Shown: positions 11,411 to 21,758 of the stretch, piece after piece | How the letters are laid out: each line of letters opens with the position of its first letter | Numbering within the stretch: position 1 is the stretch's first letter | Assembly (NCBI GenBank): GCA_022835595.1 | Contig: BQUP01000002.1 | Span: forward strand, 2,776,534 to 2,840,533 | DNA from: Cystobasidium ongulense | Lineage: Eukaryota > Basidiomycota > Cystobasidiomycetes > Cystobasidiales > Cystobasidiaceae | Direction: 5' to 3' | DNA: 64,000 nucleotides | The notes under the pieces: generated by a model | What the model was told of the DNA's origin: nothing | Databases searched by the model: none | The model's input: the letters and a program-made list of their open reading frames with translations, nothing else | Program-made: the position numbers and the translations under genes

Positions 11411-13353
11411 TTATAGTTCCTCCTCCTCCTCACTCTCGTCTTCAGCAGCAATGACTTCCAACGCCATTGCGATTTTCTCTTTCAGTACAGCTTCGTTGAA
11501 TAAACACACAGCCTGATCTTTCCTCGGCAGAGTCTTGAGCAGCTCGAGAAGGCGAGTAGAGATACTTGGAGGGTACCCGAAAGCCTTGACAGCATTTTCT
11601 AATTTTGTTTGGCGATCGATTGGTATAGGAATCGTCGCAGCTGTACTCTGCATACCCTTGGGAACGGAAGGGTACTCTGTTGTTCCGGGGGGAGAGAAGA
11701 AAGACAGAGCTCTCAATGGCTGCAGGGGAGTAATTGGTGATCCACCATCGGATCCGCCATCTTGGTCTATAATGAGACAGGGAACGGTGGTCTTGACGGA
11801 GTCATCACTCAGTCTCAAGCCAAGGCCAAGAAGAGGCTTGTGTATACTGCCATCAAGCTCGTCCATGATTTGATTTGGGGACTTCGATCCGATCTGGGAG
11901 GTAGGGTGGTGTGGGCTTGCGCCATTGTCACCAATATCAAATGACAAGCCCGCCAGCTCGTCGGCTAGGGCCAGGGTACTACCTTGTTTGACGGAAGCGA
12001 GAGTGTCTTGGTTGACATTGCCACTGAGAAGATCGTCTATTTGTGGGGCCGGTGTTTCGTCGGAGGTCTGCATAGCAACAGAATTAGCTTTCCTGGGGGC
12101 TCTTTCTCAACACAAGGGTGCATAGAGCTTGTTCTCACCTTTTCGACAGCCTGCAAAATGCGAGCTATATTCGAATTCGCCTTTTCAAGCTGTTCTTCCA
12201 AGATTTTCGGCAGTCCATTTGCAGGATTGGCGATTTGTGCGAGGAGGGATCCAGGCGGAAACACCGTATTGCCTTCGCTGCCATCGGCGCTATTCGGCGA
12301 GCGAGGAGATGATTTGCCACTTTGACGTGGAGCTGACTTCGGTTTGCTTGATTTGGTTGGTGTCAGTGGCGCTTGTGGAAAGGGAGGTGCAGTTGCCTGC
12401 TTCTTAGCTGAAGGGCTGTGCGTCGTTGCAAGACTTTTTTTGGTGGTTACTGGTAGCTCCACAACGACAGAGTCCTTTTGTGACTTGCGCACTGCCGGGA
12501 CGGGATGCCTTTTGGCATGCGGCTGTGCAGGAGGTGTTGCTTTGCCCTTCTTCTGAGCGATACATGGTGGTGGTCGGGTAAGCTTGATAGGTAAAGACAA
12601 AGAAGGAGAGGGCTTGGAGACCTCTAATGCGGTGGTGCGGTCTCCAACTCCCATGAGTTGTCTGGACCGGAAGGCCGCAGCACCACCCTCGTCTGCCTGT
12701 GGAGTCCCAGCCCAACTGGCCCACGGGTCATCTTCGCTTTTTGCCATACTTGGGTGTGAAGATGACGATGCGGCAGTAGAAGTCGTAGGAAGATGTGGAG
12801 GAGAAGAGGCGGCTGGGACCGGATTTTGTGTAGAGTTTTGGGTGGAAGTGGAGGATTGTCTCGTATGCTCCGAAAGAATACTAGGAGAAGGATGGTCGGC
12901 CTTGAAAGCAGGATCGCTTGCTGATGCCGTGAGAGCTGAAGGAGTAGACTTGATTGAGGCATGAGGGCTGATGGTGGGAGACATTGTAGATGAAGTGGAC
13001 ATACGCCGCAAGCGTGCCGTGTTGGCCAAACGCTGTCGGTATGCCAGATCCCCAGCTTGGTCCGTTGGTACGGAGGGCTTCCAGTCCCCCCAAGGGTCAT
13101 CTTGCTCTGCCCCCGAATCCGAATTGGCAGCCGTACTACACGCCAGTTCTGCATGCATGTCGGAACCCTCGCCAGCGCGACGGGCAGAGAGAGGATCAAG
13201 TGGGCTCAGGGAAGGGTTTTGTTGAAGGGGTGAAGTGTGTGTGGACCAGCCATTGTCTTGCTGCGTAGTGCTTGAGCTGTGTCCTCGACTCGGACATGAA
13301 GGTTCGGTTGGAAGGGCTTCCGCTGCCCACCTGCTGCCCGCGGAGCCTCTCAT
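11411..13353 (-). CDS. Orphan low-complexity protein with DDPW motifs
   Basis: Two exons (13353-12139 and 12067-11411, 71-nt intron) join in frame (AVEK|TSDETPAPQ) to 623 residues. Most of the first exon is Ser/Pro/Thr-rich and predicted to be disordered. Two tryptophan motifs stand out: DDPWGDWKP (about residue 87) and DDPWASW (about residue 210). DPW is a known ligand of the AP-2 alpha-appendage, so an endocytic or vesicle-coat adaptor role is possible but unproven. A short ordered stretch PGSLLAQIANPANGLPKILEEQLEKANSNIARIL (about residues 365-400) looks like an amphipathic helix. The C-terminal part has a second helical region (LENAVKAFGYPPSISTRLLELLKTLPRKDQAVCLFNEAVLKEKIAMAL) and ends in an acidic run EDESEEEEEL. 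I do not recognise the family. Confidence 0.75.
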
Positions 13354-13913
13354 GGTGGTAGGAGAGGGTGTGCGGGATGTTTGTTTCTTGTGCTGCTATG
13401 GTGACAGAAGCATGTAGACGTATACGTGAATGTTGTAGCATCCAGTGCCGGAAAAGGTGGAAGGCTCAAAGGTCAGCATAGGCCTCGTTCGAACTCGAGC
13501 GCGAAGGGAAAGGAGGACACTCACATCCTCATATAGGTAGCTGACTGTGCGATGTCCGCTGTAGTCCATCGCAGCGGAGTCTTCAAGCTAGCCTGTGTGG
13601 AAGAGAGAAGAGAGAATTACTGTCGTAGGAAGAGAGTAAGAACGCCACTTTTGAAAATGGAAGAAAGAGATGAAAAAAAGAGGACACGATCAAAGGTTTG
13701 GGTCGTCAGGGTCGTGTTGGATCTATCCAAATACCTGGGATCCGGATACCGTCGTTGGACGTCTTCTTCGGCTCCGTCGGGCAAGAGTCGGGTCAGTCAC
13801 GTGCACGAAATGAGCGACGGATCCATCTTCGCTTTCCATCCACTTTTGCTCTGACGGTATTTCTGAGCGAGGAGTCTCTCCTTCTGATTCCCTAATTGCA
13901 TACACAACCAATA
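13354..13913. other. Intergenic: promoter of the DDPW gene
   Basis: Spacer of 560 bp between two minus-strand genes. A CACGTG E-box (13798-13803, context TCACGTGCAC) lies near the 3' end of the upstream gene. Otherwise nothing recognisable. Confidence 0.4.
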
Positions 13914-16361
13914 CTACACCATTCCGGCTTCCTCCAGCATGAACTTCTCCACCTCTTTAGCGATGATACAAGCCGCACTATCCTCCTTCAATCCAGAAGA
14001 GACGCGTTTTTCGAAGCCCTCCACGTGTCTTCGTCTCTTCTCTTTACCCAGATGGTAAGCTTCCTCAATAAGCTTCGCCCAATTGCCAGCTTCAAAGTCC
14101 GCACGCGTCATTGGGAGCGCTGTACCCGATGCTTCCATCAAACGTTTCAGGCCAAACTCTTCGACGAAGAGAGGTCTAGGTACTGCAAACGGAATCATCT
14201 TAGCTCTCAAGCGAAGTTCATATTGATGATCGAGCCAAGTCACTCACCGTAAACAAAAGGGGTCTGTGAGGATACGGTTTCGCTGCATGTTCCGTAACCC
14301 AATTTCCCGAGCAGGACATCGCAGATGGCCGTCAAGTCAGGAACGTAAACGTCTCTGGGAGCCGCATAAAAGTTCTCTGGTAATTCATCAGCTCCGTCCT
14401 TTACTGATAGACCGCATACGATTGCGATCCATCCTTTTGGAATGAGTTGCTCCTCGTCTTCTTGCTGCTCTACAACCGATGCGTTTGCAGGCAATGCTTC
14501 TTCTAGCGAAGCCTCTACGATAGAGAGTTGGATCTGCTCCTCGACGGTACTATCTTGTTGCCCTTCAGTTTGATAAGCCTTTGGTACTTCAAGCGAGATC
14601 TTCCTTCTATGTCGCACACCTGGCTGAGCAGGGCCACTGATTTGACCAGGTCTATGTAGAGCTGGTGGAGCACCCGGTAGGTATATATGGTCTTGCGTCA
14701 TAAGACGCTGTAGCCGTGGAGCGGCACTTCTTGTCCTCGCCAAGGCTGAAGACACCTTTTGTGAAGAGGCTCCATCTTGAACAGCCGACTTGGTGACAGA
14801 AGAAGCAGGCTCGGGCGTTACAGTATCCTGATGTATGTTTTGATGATGGAACGGCGAACCTTGATGGCCATTTGCTGCAATCGTCACCTCTTTGAGGTTG
14901 AGGCCAATATGCTCGACGCCTTTCAAACCCTTCACGCCAATCAAGCCGTTCAGTCTTTCCAACGGCAATTCATTTTCCAGGCTTATGCTTCCATTTCTCG
15001 AACCGGGAATCGGTGTCATAGGCCTTGAAGACGAAGGTTTCGGTATTGATTGTCCACCGAACGAAACGACGAGAATCTTGGTGGTGTTGGCATCGCGCTG
15101 GTGCGCTGGGACACCCAGTGAGGAAAGTATATCTTGTCGTTTGCGAGTGGTATATACGTCTTCCGCCACTGGACGTGCTATAAGGGGTGTTTCGACGACT
15201 TTACGCCTCCGTTGTCGTCGCCCCTGTCCATTCGTTCGATTCGTTGCTGAAGAAGTTTCACATGTACAGGCAGGTATGGTAGCCGTGTCTCGACCGAGCA
15301 GGTCCATTATGTTATCTCTGAAAGAGTGGGCCTCTAGGTTTGTCCATTTCTCGGCTGGCATGGGTACATCCGTATCGAATGCAGGTATAGGTATGCAACC
15401 TGGCAAACGCAGTAGCAAGCTTGCATTTGCGTAATCTTCAGTCACTTGTCTCACTAGAGGTTCTATTTGGTCTGCTGGAATGGGAGGTTCATCCTCTTCT
15501 TGGTCACTTGCTGGACTGGAAGGTACCGAGTCATTCGGAACTTCGAGGGTATCGGTGGCCTCATTCAGTTGCGCGCCTTGCATCGCTCTTGCTAGTGAGG
15601 TTGCAGCTTTGTCTTTGAGGGTCGATACCGAAAGGTAAGAATAGCAAGAATCAAAAGTGAAGTTGGAAATGATAACGCTAGGTATTCCGGCTGCTGCTGC
15701 AGCGGCACTATGCAAGGCAGACGTTCATCACAGATTAGCCAATGTCATCTTGCTGGCTTTGATAGTCGGACGTATGGGAAAAAAAGCTCACCATGGCAAG
15801 AAAGGCGCATCTACTAGCACAGCGTCTGCTCCTATTCGCTTCAACCACCATGTTTCTTCATAAAGCTTCTTCTCTCTATCATCCAAGAATCGTTTCAATC
15901 CATCAATGGTCTTGCGTCGCGCTACATCGTACGCTTTGGGCTGAACAATGCCAGCATCAATCTCAGCATGGCGGTAATCTGCTCCTGCATTGATAGCTGA
16001 ATTGAAGACATGCTCTGGTGCATTGGTACAGATAAAGACCCGATGTGAGCGGCGGAGTAGCTCGTGGGTGAGAGCTACGACGCGGGTCGCGTGTCCACTG
16101 TTCGAGTGCAAGGTCGCGTTGACACGACAGAGACAGCAGCGTGGGGACCGGAGAGCATCAGCTTCGACACCGCGGTGAGCATTACAGCGCGAAGAGGCTC
16201 TCACAATCCATGACCTGCAGCGAGAAAGCAAGCGCATCCATCGCATCACCCCGATCACGCTCAAGAGGTCAGCTTGGAGGGCGATAAGGCAGGCACAAAG
16301 CCCAACGCTTGGACGCACCCGAGCAGTAGTAGGCGAACGTGTATTGCCGTTCACTGGCCAT
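13914..16361 (-). CDS. Arabinokinase-like (glycosyltransferase-fold) protein lacking the kinase domain
   Basis: Five exons (16361-16319, 16214-16205, 16097-15792, 15707-14248, 14182-13914) sum to 695 codons in one frame. The N-terminus FAYYCSGHGFGHATRVVALTHELLRR is the glycine-rich nucleotide-sugar loop of the domain that precedes the sugar kinase in plant L-arabinokinase. Further landmarks are HRVFICTNAPEHVF, GADAVLVDAPFLPC, AGIPSVIISNFTFD, LLLRLPGCIPIPAF, ILVVSFGGQ, PKGWIAIVCG, VYVPDLTAICDVLLGKLGYGTCSE and TPFVYVPRPLFVEEFGL. All match the glycosyltransferase-like half; no GHMP kinase domain follows. An insert of roughly 230 residues of low complexity sits between FGGQ and GWIAIVCG. The substrate is unknown; a nucleotide-sugar or cell-wall glycan role is inference. 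The second exon is only 10 nt. Confidence 0.85.
16205..16214 (-). other. 10-nt coding microexon in the arabinokinase-like gene
   Basis: The bases GTCATGGATT lie between CTGCAG and GTGAGA, both good splice signals. Joining the first exon (ending TGCTCGG at 16319), these ten bases, and the next exon (TGGACACGC from 16097) spells SGHGFGHATRV, the conserved glycine-rich loop. Skipping the microexon breaks both frame and motif. Confidence 0.82.
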
Positions 16362-17117
16362 GGTGGATGTGAGTATGCTTCTAATTGGGGTATGATTCTT
16401 GCGGTGAAGAGGGTGTCAGTGAAAGAGCCGCAAGCACAGAGATCAGCTTGACGAGCACAAGCTGGCCGACTCACTCGGACCGCGTCCAAGCTGGGAATTG
16501 AAGCGACTGGAGAATGACTGCAAGTCTGGAATGGTGTCTCGAGGAGGACGGCAGTACCGGGACTCTCTCTCAGAGCTTAGGCTGCTAAACAGCATCATCA
16601 ACACTTTGCCTTGCCGAATGAAGCAATTTCCGACTCCGGAGCGATCAGCGAATATACATTATACTCGAATATATGTGCTTGCAAGCAGGGTGGCTCGCCG
16701 AGGTTGATGGATGGACATGATTATCTTCGCGCTGCTGTTGCATGGTTGTAAGACCAGACTGGCTGCACATCCGAATCTCGAAAGCATTCGCTTTCAGGTT
16801 GTTCTAGTCATGCTTTTTCAGAAAGAGCAGGGGTATTCGGATTATATCGTAAAGGATTCCACTTCATGGATAGAAAAATGATTTCTCTTTTGATGCCACA
16901 TATTCCTGCAGCGAAGAACCAATGGACAACGACGGAAAAGGATGTCATATTCTATAGAACAATGCTAAGCTTGAAACGATTCACTACCTGTACTAACTAA
17001 TTCTACATAGAACGACGCTTTCACAGCTTTCTAGACCGAATGGTGACGAGATATGCTTCCAAAACCCACTTTCTACTCGCTTTTCAAGGCTTGGAAATAC
17101 TATAAACAGGCAGATCT
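16362..17117. other. Intergenic: promoter of the arabinokinase-like gene
   Basis: 756 bp between two minus-strand genes. The left part should be the promoter of the arabinokinase-like gene; the right part, more A/T-rich, should be the 3' UTR of the next gene. No gene or repeat recognised. Confidence 0.45.
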
Positions 17118-19089
17118 CTACGTCTTCACTCTTTGAGAGTCCGCAAAGGGTGATCCGTACGCATTTGAAGTTGAAGTTGCCATACCAGGTCTCGTGAAGC
17201 TATCCCAAGCCGGATCACCACGGAGTTCTTCACTATGCAGGTCCTTCGAATAGACTTCATCCCTGTACATTTCCTCCACGTCCATTTCATCACTTTCAGC
17301 GCTCGCCCCACTTAAGCCTCTCATCCTCTGACTGTTGTCTCGCGTCATATTACTGCTTATTGAGTCTATTCTTGCTCTATTATTCCCTAATATCCCAGCT
17401 GACGAAGCTGGTAAATCGGTATAATGATCTTCTGTTTCTGAACTTGCAATCGATGAATATGTAGGCCATGGTTGATCTGCATCTTCGAACGAAGTGGTCG
17501 ACGCATTAGAGAACGCTGAGACAGGTCCAGATCCCGTAGAAGGTCCTCGATATGAAGTCGGTGGGTATAGAGCATCCGACTCGATCAAGCTTTGTCTTTG
17601 AGATCTGACTGCATCTCCCGATGTGCGCAGCCCACCACCATTGGGAGCGCCATTTCTGCTCACTGACCCTCCTAAGCGAAAGCTTCTCTCCGAACGACCG
17701 TCATCATCTGGATTGGTTACTCTGAACCGCACAGGTGCAGAAGTAATGCCAGGGTATTCAGTCGGACTTTCAGGTCTCCACATTCCACCTCCATTGCCCA
17801 TTGGACTGACGAATTTTTCTCTTCCATTGGCACTACCAACAAAAGTGTTATCATCGCTTCCTCCACCTCCGTTCGTGGTACTACTTGTTCGACCGATCAA
17901 AAGGCTCTGATGTCGAGCATTCTTTTTCCGTCTATACACCAAGAACGCCACAGCAGCAGCTATGAGCAAGAGGACACAAATACCGACCACCGAGCCAATG
18001 ATGGCAGGACTCTTGGAAGAGGAGTCTTTGTCCGATGAAGATGTTTTCGAGGGTCTATTACTTGTTGTTGGAGTCGTCACAAGGCAGGAATTGTCGCCCC
18101 CGCCGCCTGAATAGATGAGATTGGGTGAAGCGGCATATGATCCTGTAGAATCGGATAATGCGAGTATGTAGGTTGCGCCTCCACTGAGGACATTCTGAAC
18201 GCTTATACTGTTGTTTGAGAAGGTTTGGTTGATTGCGGTGTCCATGCTAATAGCTGTTGTGACAGTGTAGGGCGGGACTCCACCGTTAACGGTAAAGTCG
18301 ACATTTTGACAAGTACGCGGTTGAGATGCAGGACTTATGCTGCAGATCGGAAAAGACGTTAGCTCGAAGTTAAACTCCAATAAGTAAGCCGTTAGATAGA
18401 CCCACCTAAAAGAGAAATCGTTGTTTGATGTTTGGTACGTTGGACAGCTTGTCGCGCCATTTGAAACCGAATAGACGCGTACTATTCCTCCTGAATTTCC
18501 TTTGGAGTCTACCATTCCCAGCATGAACTGAGTCCCTGCCGGGTAGCCTACGCTCCACGTGAAGACGCCCCCATCGGCAGCTGAAGCGTCGAATGAGCTC
18601 GGGGTGGCACCTGTTGGATAGCTTATGAGATAATATGGCGGCACGGGTTGGGTCGTTGTATTGTCGAGCGGTCCTATGCTTATATCGAGGGAGCCGCATT
18701 GTGGGACTGTTGATTTCGGTTGGGCAGGGTTGGCACAGGCAGTTAGGAATCGATTGGGGTTTTATACATGAGATACTTTCGCGACAAAAGGTAGCGCCGA
18801 GTAAGGGCATTGCGAGACTCACTCGAAGCATCGTTCTGCTGGTCAAAGTACCTGGTGGACGGATTACAGCACGCTTGTTAGCTTCTGATCCCTGCTGTTT
18901 TGAGGCTTCTACGTGTGTGCGATCCGCCATCCCCGCGCGCGTACAGTACAACAAGACTTTCCTCACTCACCAGATGAAGGAAAGTCCCTGCGCTGCGGTT
19001 GAGGGAGCGAGTGACGAAGCTGCCAGAGCGACAGCTAGTATGCTTGATGCTTGCCGTCTTCTCCGCCGCCGGCCAGGCGTCGCGTTCAT
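17118..19089 (-). CDS. Secreted/type I single-pass membrane protein, unknown function
   Basis: Exons 19089-18971, 18851-18823, 18706-18406 and 18339-17118 give about 556 residues. The first exon is a clear signal peptide (MNATPGRRRRRRQASSILAV, then ALAASSLAPSTAAQG). The ectodomain has Cys-containing beta-rich modules (IPQCGSLDISIGPLDNTTT; GGVFTWSVGYPAGTQFMLGMVDSKGNSGG; TCQNVDFTVNGGVPPYTVT). A Ser/Thr stalk and one membrane helix (IIGSVVGICVLLLIAAAVAFLVYRRKK) follow. The cytosolic tail of about 290 residues is rich in Ser, Gly and acidic residues. Related two-module proteins with a single TM are common in basidiomycetes, with no known function. The 66-nt segment 18405-18340 has GT...AG ends, a length divisible by three and no in-frame stop, so it may be spliced or retained. 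Splicing gives DFSF-SISPASQPRTC, which fits the module better. Confidence 0.78.
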
Positions 19090-20331
19090 GCTGCTGCTGC
19101 CATTTTGCGCATGCCCGCCGCGCTCTTGCATGGCCGTCGAGTGCGTACAATAGCCAGCGAGCTCAAGCTGGACGCAGCACGCTACGCACACGAGTATGTA
19201 GCTGTGATGTAGGTGGGAAGAGTCGTGTGGTATATCTGGCAGAGCAAAGTGAGCGGTGGTCGCGGGTCGTGCAAACGAAAGCAGCCTGTGCTTGGTCCAT
19301 GCGGATGCAAAGTGGAAGGAAGAGATTGCAGCTTGCCTCAGACCCACCCAGCGAGTCAGGACAGATGATAGAGCCAGTCTGCTCTTCTGCAGCATACATC
19401 CAGTACCACATACCAGACTTTGTCCGCTCCAGCGACAGGCAAGAAGTTCTTGGTTGGCACCATGCAGCCGGTCGACGCGTGAAGTGAAGTGGCCAAATCA
19501 TGCTATTGGAGCATGTCAATCATGACGAATGAACGAATAGATTTCTCTGCTGCCGCAACAATGCTTAGACATACTGCAATCTACAGTCCTTCCGCCTTAT
19601 CGACTCGGCGTGATTAGCAGAAGATACGGTCGCTAGTTGCAGCGACCTCAAAGTAACTTAACGTGTGACTTCCGGCGCCCGTGTTGTGAAGTTCGCAGAT
19701 TCCCTCCAGCTCTGTCTACCAGGGCAATCACAAGCTGCGTCGCCCAGCACAACCACACCCACCGTGCATAGATAGACCACCTTTCTGGGTGGCCAGCAAA
19801 GGTAGATCGCAACCTGGACTTGCTGCGTCACGATATTCTTTAACCCCAGAGCCAAGTGACATAGATATTGGCAGAATCGAGCTATCATACTTAGCTCTCC
19901 AGTGGTGTCCCTCCCTCCAATACCGGAAGACGACTCCTTGAAAAGGTAAGGTGAAAAAGTGTCTCGGAAGTCGTTACTTGATCATCGGACCGCCCCGAAA
20001 TACTCAAACTCCGCGATGCACTTATCCTGCAGATTTCCCTTTCACAGTCCCAAACTCCAGACCATGTTATCATTAAAAATAGATCCTATTGACTATTCCT
20101 GTGGCCTTCACGGGACGTCGTTGGGTATCCGGAGATGTCATTCACGGCATTCTGCATTGTTTGCGTTTCGTAAGATGCGAGAGACACTATTAGCGTACTG
20201 GGTTGAAGTGATTGCGCGTCACCATGATGCTCTTACCGGTGCTGCGGAAGACATGCGATAATTGTGGACAATGGTACCAAACTGATAGGTATAAGGTCGA
20301 ATATGCGGAACCGGAATCTACATGTACGATA

Positions 20332-20349
20332 TGCCCGCATATGCGGGCA
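20332..20349. repeat. 18-bp perfect palindrome
   Basis: TGCCCGCAT is followed directly by its reverse complement ATGCGGGCA. It lies in the gene-poor interval, far from any start codon. Function unknown. Confidence 0.6.
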
Positions 20350-20814
20350 GCTTGCCGGCGGCAGGAGTACGCCTGCTATACGTATCAAAGCAACACAGCC
20401 CTTACGCAACTTCATGTCAGAATTGGCCAGATTATGTTCGACATGTCTCGCGTCGCACTTGTTACTGCGCACCTTTCGCAACACACGGCTTTACTGAAAT
20501 CCACAACATTATCGTAAGTTTTGTAGGTATATAATTCCGCTTGTTTCCACGACCGCCTTGCACTAGACCGGTACCCAAACATCACAGCCTCCATAGGTGA
20601 TCATATAGGTGATTATGATGTGCACTTAGTAAGAATTGCACAGAAGAGCGGGAAGCGTCGTAGCGCATGTTAACACTGGGTGCATTATGCGTTGTGACAG
20701 CGGTGACCTGTCTCCATACAAGGTAATCTGTCCCCTTGCAAATCGTCGTTCGACAGCTATGTGGAGGCAGTGTGAATATGGCAAGATTGTTGGGCTGGAT
20801 GTGGCCTGTCCGAA

Positions 20815-20849
20815 ACAGTAAATAGTAGTTCCGATAACTTATTTACTGT
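20815..20849. repeat. Inverted repeat, 10-bp arms
   Basis: ACAGTAAATA at 20815-20824 is mirrored by TATTTACTGT at 20840-20849, with a 15-nt loop. A second, shorter stem (GAGCACC/GGTGCTC) lies 60 bp to the right. It could be a DNA hairpin or a decayed element end; no target-site duplication was identified. Confidence 0.5.
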
Positions 20850-21758
20850 AAATTACCGGAATGTACGAAGATAATAATATAGAGCAAAGTCCTCCGAAAC
20901 ATTTCTGGGAGCACCTTTTCCGGTGCTCTCTCCGCCTTGGTCATGCAAAGGACCGCTCGTGCAACTCTGTGGTCGTGTTTTTGCGCTTGATTATTACTTG
21001 TCACAGTAAATTGTCCTCGGAATCTCTGTGGGATAACCCGGTGTCCCGACCAAGGTCTCGGAAGGGCCCGAATACACGCCGACTATTGGATCTGTTTGCT
21101 GTGGGCAGCCTCTTGTCCAACTCCATCTCCACCTACCAGTCACCTACACAAGCAAAGGTGATATATACCTAGTCGGTTCCTCATTTTCCTTGAAGCGCGC
21201 GCACCATTAGTGCCCTGTCGAGATTAGACAAGCAAGTCCAAGCCTGAAGTTACTCGATCGCTTCGCAGGACAAGACAGAGATAAACACCGTATGGCCGTA
21301 TGATCCACAATGCAAGAGGGATTCGCCAAAAGGATTTGAGGGATAGGATACGGTAACGACTTTATCGGTAAGAGTGAAGGAGCATTGCTAGCTAGACCCT
21401 TGCCGGCGAGCAGAATCAACACGACACTTTCTTGGCGATACTAGTAAAGCCGAGTCCGATATCTTCGGCTGCAAGTTTGGAATCATAGTTCAAAGCGCCA
21501 CACACCAGACCGCGACTGCTTGCATAAGGATTTGAAGAGCCGCAAAGTAATTTCCGGAAAGCATCTCAAGAAGAAACGCGTGCAGTACGAACCTAGTAAC
21601 GTAACTCGGATTGTCGAGAGGTACTCATTAAGTTATTCACATTATTAGATAAAGATTCGTACAAGCACACAGGGAGAATTAAACTACCGTATGTGAGTGG
21701 GAAGGGTCACACAGTGATAGAGACTTTGCGTGTTGAGCGACTTTGTTAGTAGTGTCAG

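Larger units (their letters stand above)
19090..21758. other. Gene-poor interval of about 2.7 kb
   Basis: No convincing coding gene on either strand; the open frames are short and none shows a family motif. The left part must contain the promoter of the signal-peptide gene and the right part the promoter of the Clp1-like gene. From about 20.3 to 20.95 kb there are several inverted repeats: a perfect 18-bp palindrome at 20332-20349, a 10-bp stem at 20815-20824/20840-20849, and a 7-bp stem at 20909-20915/20922-20928. A short direct repeat (ATAGGTGAT twice) lies near 20593-20613. These could be remnants of a small DNA element or simply regulatory structure. Confidence 0.45.

Noticed and set aside
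19090-21758. Retroelement or LTR in the gene-poor interval
   Set aside because: No TG...CA-ended direct repeats, primer-binding site, or reverse-transcriptase or integrase motifs were seen in any frame. Only short inverted repeats are present.
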